The notes under the pieces are model-generated. The model did no database searches. It saw nothing but the letters and a program-made list of their open reading frames with translations, and was not told where the DNA came from. A stretch of DNA of 64,000 nucleotides. Source: Flavobacterium sp. Leaf82 (GTDB lineage Bacteria; Bacteroidota; Bacteroidia; Flavobacteriales; Flavobacteriaceae). The position numbers and the translations under genes are program-made. The stretch covers positions 1-64,000 of the forward strand of contig NZ_LMMA01000034.1 of the NCBI RefSeq assembly GCF_001422725.1, given 5' to 3'. Positions 24,618 through 33,409 of the stretch are shown here, one piece after another. The number at the start of each line of letters is the position of its first letter. Position 1 is the stretch's first letter.

Positions 24618-25469
24618 ATGAGTTTATATCATGAAGTTTTTCAAGGAGAATCATTCAGCGAAGACAATTATTTTGAAGCTGTACGATATGTTTTAGGTCC
24701 GGAATATTCAAATTTAAATGAAAATGAATTAGAGGACGTTCTGTTGTCAAGAGTAGATCAAATGTCTGAAAGTGAGGCCGAAGGATTTTGGTCCAGTTTA
24801 GGAAATGTTGCCAGCAGTATTGGATCCGGAGTTCTGCGAGGAGTTTCGGCAGTTGCTCCCATAGCAGGAACAGCGATTGGCACTTATTTTGGTGCTCCGC
24901 AAATTGGTGGTGCCGTAGGAGGATTGGTGAGTAATCTTGCCGGATCTGCCAGTACAGCATTAGACAATAGCCGCCAGCAGCAAAGACCCGCACAACCACA
25001 ACGCAGACCTGCCTATAACAACAGACCACGACAAAATCCGTCACCAATTGGTCAGGCATGGAACAATACAACCAGATATCTGGCAGATGCCGGCAGAGCA
25101 GCTATTCCGGCTATTCAGCAATATGTACAAAACAATCCGGTACAATTGCGTCCGCAGGCAGCACAGGATATTGGCAGGGTTCAGGGATTGTACAACCAGC
25201 TTGGAGGCGTAATCAATAATCCGCAATTTCAAGCCGGACAAGCACAACAAAGCTTAGGTACTGCAAGCCCAAATGCGCCCATCGAAAGCCATTCTTTTGC
25301 AGAATTAATCGAAAGTGTGAATTACCTCACTGAGAATATTTTATACGAATATTACAACGGAGGATTAATTCCTACTGAAGATTATTATGTAGATCAATAC
25401 GGTCAGTTTGTGGGCACAAATACACCAAACCGCATTAACCGACTTGAAAATTCTATTGCCAGTTTATAA
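24618..25469 (+). CDS. Unknown protein with acidic leader and glycine-zipper segment
   Basis: In 283 residues four zones can be seen: an acidic, aromatic-rich N-terminus (1-56, VFQGESFSEDNYFEAVRYVL and DELE-like stretches); a Gly/Ala-rich hydrophobic zone (60-115) with glycine-zipper spacing in AIGTYFGAPQIGGAVGG; a Gln/Arg/Pro-rich linker (118-145); and an ordered C-terminal part (225-283, SFAELIESVNYLTENILYEY). There is no signal peptide. Glycine zippers occur in membrane-inserting and self-assembling proteins. First gene of the locus, 21 bp before the next. I do not recognise the family. Confidence 0.75.
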   Translation: MSLYHEVFQGESFSEDNYFEAVRYVLGPEYSNLNENELEDVLLSRVDQMSESEAEGFWSSLGNVASSIGSGVLRGVSAVAPIAGTAIGTYFGAPQIGGAVGGLVSNLAGSASTALDNSRQQQRPAQPQRRPAYNNRPRQNPSPIGQAWNNTTRYLADAGRAAIPAIQQYVQNNPVQLRPQAAQDIGRVQGLYNQLGGVINNPQFQAGQAQQSLGTASPNAPIESHSFAELIESVNYLTENILYEYYNGGLIPTEDYYVDQYGQFVGTNTPNRINRLENSIASL

Positions 25470-25490
25470 AAAAACTTAAAAGTTATACCA

Positions 25491-25895
25491 ATGGATGCTT
25501 ATATAGAATATTTGAAAGAACACAATCCTGAAATGGCTAAATACTTTGAGTTGATGCAGCCTATGATGGAGAAAAAAGAACCGGAAGAGGAAAAAGAAAC
25601 CCCTAAAATTGATTTGGAACTTGAAGAAAGAATCAGGAAACTAAAAAAAATCAATCATAAGCTTTTTACCATCATCGAAGGATTAAAATTTCAATTGGAA
25701 TTTGAAATAAACCAAAACGATGATTTAGCAAAAGCTATTGGCGCGTGTACAGAATGTTTTGGCGAAAATATAGATTGTCCGGAATGTTTTGGAACAGGAA
25801 AACCAGGCAATAGTATTCCGGATTTCATTCTTTTTAATAAATATATCCAGCCTGCCATCCAGAAATATAACAAACATTATTTCAATAAAAATTAA
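25491..25895 (+). CDS. Unknown coiled-coil protein with a CxxC-x6-CxxC knuckle
   Basis: This 134-residue cytoplasmic protein has a charged helix or coiled coil at about 30-80 and four cysteines at 86, 89, 96 and 99 in CTECFGENIDCPECFGTG. The pattern looks like half of a DnaJ-type zinc repeat (CPxCxGxG) and should bind one zinc. It could be a small chaperone or scaffold for the neighbouring glycine-rich protein; that is inference. It is spaced 21 and 17 bp from its neighbours. Confidence 0.75.
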   Translation: MDAYIEYLKEHNPEMAKYFELMQPMMEKKEPEEEKETPKIDLELEERIRKLKKINHKLFTIIEGLKFQLEFEINQNDDLAKAIGACTECFGENIDCPECFGTGKPGNSIPDFILFNKYIQPAIQKYNKHYFNKN

Positions 25896-25912
25896 CCTTT
25901 AAATTTAAAATT

Positions 25913-26635
25913 ATGAGTTATTTCGAAAGTTATTTAGACGAAGATTTACTAAATGAAGACTATTATAATGAAGATTTGCTAAGCGAAGATTTATTAGAGA
26001 GCTACGATGAAAGTTATGATGAAGCGGCAAAACGCAGAAGACCATCAACACGAAGCATCAGACCCAATGTGAGTTCTGCTGTTAAGCAAAGATCAAACTT
26101 TGGAAAAGCCTTAAGTGGAAGAGCAAATGATTACGCTACTAAAAGTGAGTTGAAAAAATCACTTGACTCAATTTCAAATCAGGTCAACGAGCTTAAAAAG
26201 ACTTCGCTTGCTACCAATAAAGCCTTAGTTTCATTAGATCAAAAACACACAGAATTTGCAAAAATAGACGCCAGAAAAGGCGACAACCAAACAAAGGTTT
26301 TAAAAAATATGCAAATGATGAGCATGATGGGATCGCTTTTGAATCAGCCAAAATTAAAACCAGAAAATCTGGAAATTGTAGCTGATACCAAAGATAAAGA
26401 CGGAAATGTACTAACTACAAAAATCGTTGAAAAAACGAATACAAGTGCTATTTACGTAGATCAAACCCTGTCGCTGTTGTTGCCTATGATGACCACAATG
26501 GGAGATTCAGGTTCCGGAAAATCAGACAATAATATGATGTTACCATTAGTCTTAATTATGTCTCAACAAAATAAAGACACTACAAACAATAACAACATAT
26601 TACCACTAGCAATGGTGATGATGATGAACAAGTAA
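25913..26635 (+). CDS. Unknown acidic-leader, coiled-coil protein with Met-rich repeats
   Basis: 240 residues. Residues 1-37 are almost only D, E, Y, L and S (SYFESYLDEDLLNEDYYNED), then a basic switch KRRRPSTRS at 40-48. A coiled coil spans about 77-130. The tail (185-240) repeats a Leu-Pro-Leu/Met unit three times: LLLPMMTTMG, MMLPLVLIMSQ, ILPLAMVMMMN, separated by Asn/Asp/Ser linkers. The acidic-aromatic leader resembles that of the first protein of the locus. No signal peptide or known family. A terminator follows. Confidence 0.75.
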   Translation: MSYFESYLDEDLLNEDYYNEDLLSEDLLESYDESYDEAAKRRRPSTRSIRPNVSSAVKQRSNFGKALSGRANDYATKSELKKSLDSISNQVNELKKTSLATNKALVSLDQKHTEFAKIDARKGDNQTKVLKNMQMMSMMGSLLNQPKLKPENLEIVADTKDKDGNVLTTKIVEKTNTSAIYVDQTLSLLLPMMTTMGDSGSGKSDNNMMLPLVLIMSQQNKDTTNNNNILPLAMVMMMNK

Positions 26636-26641
26636 TATTAA

Positions 26642-26675
26642 AAAAGGGCAAGTGGATCCCCAATTGCCCTTTTAT
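26642..26675 (+). terminator. Internal terminator of the unknown locus
   Basis: AAAAGGGCAA (26642-26651) pairs perfectly with TTGCCCTTTT (26664-26673) right after the third gene. It probably lowers expression of the four downstream genes relative to the first three. Confidence 0.75.
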
Positions 26676-26702
26676 TTCTATTAACCTTAAAAACATGAAA
26701 AG

Positions 26703-27278
26703 ATGAATCCATTTAATTTACTAATTAATTATGTAATTGCAAATAGCAGAGCAAGTTATTATAATGTTTCAGGAAATCAGGAAGTAACAAATACAGCTCT
26801 TTTGACGGGTATGATTTCAGAAAACACCTTGCTGAGTTATTTAATTATTGATAACAAAGCAAAATCAGAAGGGGAGAATTCCAATACTTCAACACCAGTA
26901 GTAATTCCTGCAGCTACACACAGTACTAAGGAATTACAACAGTCAGGATCAGGAACTTCGCAAACACCAGTTAAAGAAGAACCTAAAAAAGAAACTACTG
27001 TGCCAAACGAAGAAAGTCTTAGCCTGAAAACCTTTGAGACTTTTAAAAATGATATTACAACAAGTAATAAAAAAATAGAAGAATTAGAAGAAAAAATAAA
27101 TGAACTGGCCGGATTAAGAGAAAAGCTGGAATCTTTTGATAAAGAAAAAAAAGGAATAATCGATTCTATTGAAGAAATCGAAAAAAGGCTGGATGAAATT
27201 GCAAAAACAAATCAGTCAATTGTTGCAAAACCAACTGAGCCTGATGTAAAAGTGCAATCTAAAACCAATACAAAATGA
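26703..27278 (+). CDS. Unknown coiled-coil protein, 191 residues
   Basis: The N-terminal 55 residues are ordered and partly hydrophobic (NPFNLLINYVIANSRASYYN). A Ser/Thr/Pro linker (56-105) and a long charged coiled coil (110-172, KIEELEEKINELAGLREKLE) follow. No signal peptide and no recognised family. The N-terminal LLTGMISENTLLSYLIID repeats short Leu-rich helices. It overlaps the next gene by 4 bp (ATGA), so the two are translationally coupled and may form a complex. Confidence 0.72.
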   Translation: MNPFNLLINYVIANSRASYYNVSGNQEVTNTALLTGMISENTLLSYLIIDNKAKSEGENSNTSTPVVIPAATHSTKELQQSGSGTSQTPVKEEPKKETTVPNEESLSLKTFETFKNDITTSNKKIEELEEKINELAGLREKLESFDKEKKGIIDSIEEIEKRLDEIAKTNQSIVAKPTEPDVKVQSKTNTK

Positions 27279-27724
27279 AAACTGTAGCGGTTAGTCAGGA
27301 TGTAAATGGCGGAATAACAGAAAAGAATACTATTCTAATTCTGGAAAAGCTAAATAATCTTCGGGATAGTTTATTTAAAAATGAGATAAAATTTTCGAAG
27401 AAAGCAAAAGAAGAAAAGTTGTACTTATTTAAAAATATGGTTTCTAAAACAATTTTGTCTTTGGGAAATAACAGTGAAACGTATCTTAAAATAGTAGAAG
27501 ATGTCAATTTTTCTAAACTTGAAAAAGAAGATCAGGATTTTATTCTGGGACTGGAAAAAGCAGGGTTTAAAAACAGCAAATACATTAGTGAGATCAAGTC
27601 ATATATCGATAAAGAAAATAATTTAGAAACTGTTTTTAGTGTTGTTGTGGAGGAGAATATCTATTTAACTCTTTTAAACATGGAGCTCAGCAGAATAAGC
27701 GGAAAACTTCTGAATTTCATTTAA
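27275..27724 (+). CDS. Unknown helical protein, 149 residues
   Basis: It is predicted mostly alpha-helical, cytoplasmic and Lys/Glu-rich, with no cysteine and no membrane segment. Landmarks are ILEKLNNLRDSLFKNEIKF near 23-41 and the C-terminal LTLLNMELSRISGKLLNFI. It is translationally coupled to the coiled-coil gene before it and lies 11 bp before the subtilase gene. No family is recognised; a partner or inhibitor of one of its neighbours would fit the position. Confidence 0.7.
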   Translation: MKTVAVSQDVNGGITEKNTILILEKLNNLRDSLFKNEIKFSKKAKEEKLYLFKNMVSKTILSLGNNSETYLKIVEDVNFSKLEKEDQDFILGLEKAGFKNSKYISEIKSYIDKENNLETVFSVVVEENIYLTLLNMELSRISGKLLNFI

Positions 27725-27735
27725 AAAATAAACTC

Positions 27736-29409
27736 ATGGATCCCAGACTTAAAATCATATTATATGGTAATCCGGACGAGGAACTGTCCTTGCTTATGCG
27801 ATTGGAAAAAGAAAAGGATTATCCCGATAATTGCAAAATCATTACAGAATTTGGAAAAATTGTAAGTATTACCACGAAGCGTCGTCATCTGCTCTCTATT
27901 TATAACAGCAAAAAAGTAAAAAGCCTAAAAGCTCCAACTGTAGTTCCTGTCAATGAAATCATGGAGCAATTTCCTGAAAACCAAATTCTCGATAAAAAAA
28001 ATAATGTTTCCGGAGATACTATATCTAATGTCATGTTTGGGATTATTGATTTTGGTTTTGACTTTACACATCCTGATTTTATTGTGAACGGTAAAACCCG
28101 TTTCGAAAAAATATGGGTACAATCAGATCGATATGATGGTAACGCTTACGGATACGGAAGAATTATTACCAAAGAACAAATCAATGAAGCGCTTCTGGAC
28201 GAGTTTCCGTTTAAAAAACTGGGCTATCATCCCGGTAAAACAGATTTGTTCGGAAACGGAACTCATGGCACGCATGTTCTTGGTATTGCCTGTGGTAACG
28301 GCGCCGTAGCAACAAAAAGTTATGCGCCAAATGTTCCTATTACGGCTGTAGATCTGGGATTAAACAACATCAACGGATCAAATTTATCATTGGGAGATTC
28401 TGTAAAAACATCTCACGGATTGCATTTTTGTACCGCTACAGCAGATAAAATGCCGCTTGTAATTAATATGAGTTTAGGAGGTCACGGCGATGCGCATACT
28501 GGAGAAACTTTGCTGGAGCAAATTATAGATCATATTTTGACCACCAGAAAAGGAACGGCAATTGTTCAGAGTACAGGAAATTATCATCAGGCAAATGTGC
28601 ATACTTACGGAGATATTAAACCAAACCAGAAAGTAAAAATTCCGTGGATGTTTAAGAAAAATGACCGTACGCCAAACGAAATGGAAATTTGGTATCACGG
28701 CGACGATATTCTAAGTGTCAATATTTATGATGATAACCAGAATATCCTGCTTTCGTCGACGCCTTTTAAAGATGAAATAATTGTAAAAGATGATGACGAA
28801 GTGGGGATTTGCCTTCACAGATGCAACGAGCCAAATACCAATAAAAATCAAATTAATATTTTGATCAATGGCAAATTAAATTCAAAATTCTGGACAATTG
28901 AACTGGTTGGCAAAACGGTCAAAAACGGACGATATCATTGTTATATTGAGCGTGACGATGGTGGTCAGTCTATTTTTTTGCCTGCAATTGCCAATAAAAC
29001 GCACACCACCAATTCTATTTGTAATTCGAAATACAGTATAGTAGTTGGCGCCTACAACCAGAGTGACGAAACAAAACCTATTTTGTCTTTTAGCAGTTCC
29101 GGACCTACAGCTGACGGAAGAATGAAACCGGAACTTGTTGCGCCTGGTTTTAAAATAAAATCATCGTGCTCGTCTTCAAGTCGGGAAAACAGAGCAGCAA
29201 ATAAGCTAACTTCTAAAAGCGGCAGTAGTATGGCTGCGCCTTATGTAGCTTCTTTAGTAATGAAAATTCTCGAAAAAGAACCTGAACTGGATATTATTGC
29301 CATCAGAAAAAAACTTTTTGCGGCCTGTGATACCGCTTTTTTCAATGAAAATAATTTCGAAGTTTTCAGGGCAGGACACGGTTACATTAATCCTAATAAA
29401 ATAACATAA
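27736..29409 (+). CDS. S8 subtilase with inserted domain and no signal peptide (Csp-like layout)
   Basis: This 557-residue serine protease has an intact triad: Asp105 (FGIIDFGFDFTHPDF), His177 (GNGTHGTHVLGIA) and Ser498 (SKSGSSMAAPYV), plus oxyanion Asn282 (QSTGNYH). Between Asn282 and Ser498 lies an extra region of about 130 residues (290-420) with RTPNEMEIWYHGDD, the place where clostridial Csp proteases carry a jelly-roll domain. Residues 1-95 may be a pro-region or partner-binding part. It has no secretion signal, so it should act in the cytoplasm or be carried out with other proteins of the locus. It may process the acidic-leader proteins (inference). Confidence 0.88.
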   Translation: MDPRLKIILYGNPDEELSLLMRLEKEKDYPDNCKIITEFGKIVSITTKRRHLLSIYNSKKVKSLKAPTVVPVNEIMEQFPENQILDKKNNVSGDTISNVMFGIIDFGFDFTHPDFIVNGKTRFEKIWVQSDRYDGNAYGYGRIITKEQINEALLDEFPFKKLGYHPGKTDLFGNGTHGTHVLGIACGNGAVATKSYAPNVPITAVDLGLNNINGSNLSLGDSVKTSHGLHFCTATADKMPLVINMSLGGHGDAHTGETLLEQIIDHILTTRKGTAIVQSTGNYHQANVHTYGDIKPNQKVKIPWMFKKNDRTPNEMEIWYHGDDILSVNIYDDNQNILLSSTPFKDEIIVKDDDEVGICLHRCNEPNTNKNQINILINGKLNSKFWTIELVGKTVKNGRYHCYIERDDGGQSIFLPAIANKTHTTNSICNSKYSIVVGAYNQSDETKPILSFSSSGPTADGRMKPELVAPGFKIKSSCSSSSRENRAANKLTSKSGSSMAAPYVASLVMKILEKEPELDIIAIRKKLFAACDTAFFNENNFEVFRAGHGYINPNKIT

Positions 29410-29421
29410 ATCAGGAATAAA

Positions 29422-30660
29422 ATGGAAAATTTAGTTTCGAATATACCAGTTATAAATCAAAATAGAAATCCCGTGAATCGTCGTGGGATATTAAATAGTG
29501 TTGGCTTAAATGCGGTCAATAATCCTGCGGATGTATTGCAAATTCAAAATTATCTCAAAGCATTAGGATATCCTGTCCAGACAAATGGCAATGTTGTAAA
29601 CGATCAAACAGACAATACCATTATTTCTATCCTGAACTTTCAGGCAAATAACGGAGTTCAGGTTACAGGAATTATAAATCCTAATGATCAGACTTATAAT
29701 GCTTTGAAACAACTAAATAATGCAAGTGTTTTGCTGACCGAAGATGTAGATGAATCATTGCATCAGCCTTTTTTTACCAATTCGTTTATTTTTAGACGAA
29801 ATGCAGGAAATGCGAATACGCTTAATGTTATTTTCGAAGGCGATTCGTGGCTGGATTATCCTGTGCCCAGAATTTTAGATTTGTATGATACTATTACAGA
29901 TCACAATCAAAGGCTTAACCTGAATTGTCTGCACTTAGCAAAATTTGGAGAAACAACCTCACAGATGTATGCTGATAAAACAAATTTTGTGCAATATATA
30001 AGTAGTTATCGTATTGATAGAATTTATTTTAGCGGAGGCGGAAATGATGTATTTCCTCAACTTGGCAGAATTCTAAATGCAGGAGTTACTTTATTTGATG
30101 CTTCTTTTTTTACTGATGCAGCAAAATTAAATGAACTAAAAGCAATGCCTTCAGGAGATTCTTTATATCAAAAATGCATTTTGTATAAAAGATATTTAAA
30201 TACAACCGCGTTTGATGCTGCTCTTTTTAATACCGTTAATCTCAACGGAATTTTTACTGTTATTATGCGAAATTATCTTGGTTTTGGCAGTATAATAAAC
30301 GCGCATTCAACACCCAATACGATATTTTATATGCATACTTATGATTATCCATTATTTAAACTGGGAGTCAGACCTTCGATTGTAGGAGTTGATTTGCCGT
30401 TAGGACCGTGGATTAAACCTGTTTTTGACCGATTGAGAATTACAGATGACATTCTAAAAGCCTATATCATTATTCGTTTACTGGATAAATTTCATGCTCT
30501 TTTGGTGCAAATTAAAAACCATTTTAATTATTATGGATATCGCTTTCAAAGCAGAATAATTGATTACCGCGGACTTTTAAATTCATCTGATTACTGGAGA
30601 GATGAAATTCATCCTAATTCAGTTGGAGCGCGAAGATTGTCGACGCGAGTTAATTTTTAA
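29422..30660 (+). CDS. Peptidoglycan-binding-like domain plus SGNH/GDSL hydrolase
   Basis: 412 residues in two domains. Residues about 35-98 form a PG_binding_1-like helical domain (PADVLQIQNYLKALGYPVQT, FQANNGVQVTGIINPNDQTY). Residues about 133-412 form an SGNH hydrolase with Ser142 (IFEGDSWLDYP), Asn208 (SGGGNDV) and Asp394/His397 (DEIHPNSVG). There is no signal peptide, although its apparent target (cell wall or an acylated surface polymer) is outside the cytoplasm, so export by an unusual route or release by lysis is implied. Last gene of the locus, 12 bp after the subtilase. Confidence 0.85.
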   Translation: MENLVSNIPVINQNRNPVNRRGILNSVGLNAVNNPADVLQIQNYLKALGYPVQTNGNVVNDQTDNTIISILNFQANNGVQVTGIINPNDQTYNALKQLNNASVLLTEDVDESLHQPFFTNSFIFRRNAGNANTLNVIFEGDSWLDYPVPRILDLYDTITDHNQRLNLNCLHLAKFGETTSQMYADKTNFVQYISSYRIDRIYFSGGGNDVFPQLGRILNAGVTLFDASFFTDAAKLNELKAMPSGDSLYQKCILYKRYLNTTAFDAALFNTVNLNGIFTVIMRNYLGFGSIINAHSTPNTIFYMHTYDYPLFKLGVRPSIVGVDLPLGPWIKPVFDRLRITDDILKAYIIIRLLDKFHALLVQIKNHFNYYGYRFQSRIIDYRGLLNSSDYWRDEIHPNSVGARRLSTRVNF

Positions 30661-30665
30661 AACAA

Positions 30666-30693
30666 AAAACCCGACTTTACAAAGTCGGGTTTT
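30666..30693. terminator. Bidirectional terminator between the locus and pheT
   Basis: AAAACCCGACTTT and AAAGTCGGGTTTT form a perfect 13-bp stem with a 2-nt spacer between convergent genes. Confidence 0.9.
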
Positions 30694-30714
30694 ATATATA
30701 ATGAGAAACAAGAT

Positions 30715-33135
30715 TTATCTTAAACTTGCTCCAAGCTCAGTCTCAAATGTTTGTTGCAATTTAGACATGATTTTATCAATTTGAGCGTCTGTAAGCGTTT
30801 TTGTATTGTCCTGAATCGTGAAACTCAACGCATACGACTTTTTACCTTCCGGAAGTTTTTCTCCTTCATAAACATCAAATAAATTAACGTCTTTTAAAAG
30901 CGCTTTTTCAGATTGTTTTGCCAGGTTATAAATACTTTCATAAGTTGTGTTCTTATCGATCAACAACGCTAAATCCCTGCGAACCTCAGGATATTTAGGA
31001 ATTTCAGAATATTTGATTTTTCCGGTAATGATTTTTAAAATCAGGTCCCAGTTAAAATCAGCGAAATAAACATCTTGTTTGATTCCAAAATGTTTTAGGA
31101 TTGGTTTTTTAATTACACCCATTTCTACCAATGTATCATTGTTGTAGCAAATAGCTGTTCCTTCAGAGAAAATATCAGTCTGAACCGGCGCATTCGAAAT
31201 TTTTTCAATTCCTAAACGTGCTAAAATTCCTTTTACATATCCTTTTAATAAAAAGAAATCAGTAGTTTTTTGAGGATTTGTCCAGCTTTCCTTATTTCTG
31301 TTTCCGGAAATTAATAAAGTAAGATGTTTGTGCTCCTCGTATCCGTTCAGGTATTTATGATAAGATTTTCCGAATTCGAATAATTTTAAATCAGCATTTT
31401 TTCTATTGATATTATAAGAGATCGCTTCTAAACCGGAAAATAATAACGATTGACGCATGGTAGATAAATCACTACTAAGCGGATTAAGCATCGTAACATT
31501 GTGTTCTTCTTTTAAAACGCTCGATAACTTAGCATAAGAAGCCGTTGTTAAAGAGTTTGCCATCATTTCATGAAATCCCTGAGAATTTAATTGAGACGCA
31601 ATAACGTTTTGTACTTTATAATCTTCTGTTCTTGGCGAATTAGAAACAGTTGCATTGAATTTTTTAGAGAAATTAATGTTGTTATAACCATAAACTCTCA
31701 AAATCTCTTCGATTACATCAATTTCACGCTGCACATCTACGCGATACGCCGGAATTGTTAATCCTAAACCAGAATCAGAAACACTGTTTACTTTAATATC
31801 TAATGAAACCAGGATTTTTTTGATGGTATCTTTTGGAATTTCCTGTCCGATGATTTTCGATACATGGCTGAAATTCAATAAAACCGAAAAATCTTCTACT
31901 TTTTTAGGATAAACTTCCACAACATCCGAAGTAATTTTTCCGCCCGCAACTTCCTGAATTAACAAAGCCGCACGTTTCAGCGCATATTCTGTAATAGTAG
32001 GATCAATACCTCTTTCAAATCTAAAAGAAGCATCCGTATTTAATTGATGTCTTTTTGCCGTTTTACGAATACTAACAGCATCAAAATAAGCACTTTCTAA
32101 GAATATTGTAGTTGTACCGTCTGATACGCCAGATTTTTTTCCTCCAAAAACTCCCGCAATACAAAGCGGACCTTTTTCGTCGCAAATCATTAAATCTTCT
32201 TTGTGCAGTGTTCTTTCAACATCGTCTAAAGTCACAAATTTTGTACCTTCTGGAAGTGTTTTTACAATTACTTTTCCGTTAATTTTCGCAGCATCAAAAG
32301 CATGAAGTGGCTGTCCTAATTCATGTAAAACATAATTAGTAACGTCGACAATATTATTTTTTGGAGTTAACCCAATAGCTTTTAAACGATCCTGTAACCA
32401 CGCAGGAGATTGTTGAACCGAAATTCCTGAAATCGTTACACCACAATATCTTGGTGCTAAAAGAGGTTCCTCTACATTAACATCGATTTTTAAAGTACGC
32501 ATGTCAACTCTAAAATTACTCACAGATGGCGTGATTAATTCTACGTTTACACCACGTTGCAACATTCCCGCTCTTAAGTCACGCGCAGTTCCGTAATGGC
32601 TCATTGCATCAGCACGATTAGGCGTTAACCCAATTTCGAAAACTTCATCATTGGCAATCTGGAAAACTTCTGCAGCAGGAGTTCCGGGAATTAAAGCTTC
32701 GTCCAGAATCATGATTCCGTCATGTCCAGTCCCTAAACCCAATTCATCTTCGGCACAAATCATTCCGTGACTTTCCTGTCCACGAATTTTTCCTTTTTTA
32801 ATGGTAAATTCACCACCATCTTTATCATATAAAATAGTTCCTATAGTAGCCACAGGAACTTTTTGTCCCGCTGCAACATTAGCAGCACCACAAACGATTT
32901 GTATAGGAGCTTCTAAACCAATGTTTACTGTTGTAATGTTTAATCTGTCAGCATCAGGATGCTTCTCGCAAGTAAGTACGTGTCCTACAACAACTCCTTC
33001 TAAACCGCCTTTAACTGATTGGTATTTTTCGACAACTTCAACTTCCAGACCCAAATCTGTTAGTAATTCTGAAGTTTGTTCAGATGTCCAGTCCGTTTTA
33101 ATGAATTGTTTTAACCAGTTGTAAGATATTTTCAT
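30715..33135 (-). CDS. pheT: Phenylalanine--tRNA ligase beta subunit
   Basis: This 806-residue full-length beta subunit charges tRNA-Phe together with PheS (not in the window). The N-terminus MKISYNWLKQFIKTDWTSEQ, the tRNA-binding domain (EKHPDADRLNITTVN near 57-71, ICAEDELGLGTGHDG), the B5 domain, and the C-terminal anticodon-binding domain (YPEVRRDLALLID, SYALSFTIQDNTKTLTDAQI) are all present. It is a single leftward transcription unit with its own promoter. Confidence 0.97.
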   Translation of the reverse strand: MKISYNWLKQFIKTDWTSEQTSELLTDLGLEVEVVEKYQSVKGGLEGVVVGHVLTCEKHPDADRLNITTVNIGLEAPIQIVCGAANVAAGQKVPVATIGTILYDKDGGEFTIKKGKIRGQESHGMICAEDELGLGTGHDGIMILDEALIPGTPAAEVFQIANDEVFEIGLTPNRADAMSHYGTARDLRAGMLQRGVNVELITPSVSNFRVDMRTLKIDVNVEEPLLAPRYCGVTISGISVQQSPAWLQDRLKAIGLTPKNNIVDVTNYVLHELGQPLHAFDAAKINGKVIVKTLPEGTKFVTLDDVERTLHKEDLMICDEKGPLCIAGVFGGKKSGVSDGTTTIFLESAYFDAVSIRKTAKRHQLNTDASFRFERGIDPTITEYALKRAALLIQEVAGGKITSDVVEVYPKKVEDFSVLLNFSHVSKIIGQEIPKDTIKKILVSLDIKVNSVSDSGLGLTIPAYRVDVQREIDVIEEILRVYGYNNINFSKKFNATVSNSPRTEDYKVQNVIASQLNSQGFHEMMANSLTTASYAKLSSVLKEEHNVTMLNPLSSDLSTMRQSLLFSGLEAISYNINRKNADLKLFEFGKSYHKYLNGYEEHKHLTLLISGNRNKESWTNPQKTTDFFLLKGYVKGILARLGIEKISNAPVQTDIFSEGTAICYNNDTLVEMGVIKKPILKHFGIKQDVYFADFNWDLILKIITGKIKYSEIPKYPEVRRDLALLIDKNTTYESIYNLAKQSEKALLKDVNLFDVYEGEKLPEGKKSYALSFTIQDNTKTLTDAQIDKIMSKLQQTFETELGASLR

Positions 33136-33164
33136 GTTAACTTTTTTATTCTTGAATAAGGATA

Positions 33165-33172
33165 CAAATATA
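33165..33172 (-). promoter_or_regulatory. -7 promoter element of pheT
   Basis: The minus strand reads TATATTTG, a perfect TAnnTTTG, 30 bp before the ATG at 33135. Confidence 0.6.
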
Positions 33173-33409
33173 AGGATTGCGTGTGGTAGTAAGAAACAAT
33201 TTATTTGGTTTTTTCGAGCTGATTTTATTTCATTTAAAACGTGCTGTTATTGAGTAGTTTGTATTTTTAGTGCTAATATTTTATTAATTAAATATTAAAA
33301 CTAAGTTATAAAAATGAATATGTAATTTTTGTGCTATTACATGAATGAAAAGTGCTATTCTGTTTCAATTTATGAAGGTAAATTTGAAATGAATCAAAAA
33401 AATATTATT

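Noticed and set aside
24655..25071. 138-codon frame antisense to the first gene of the unknown locus
   Set aside because: Composition follows the complement of the Gln/Gly-rich gene; no start signal or motif.
24618..30660. Prophage or contractile injection system
   Set aside because: No tail tube, sheath, baseplate, capsid, integrase or ATPase gene is visible in or near the locus.
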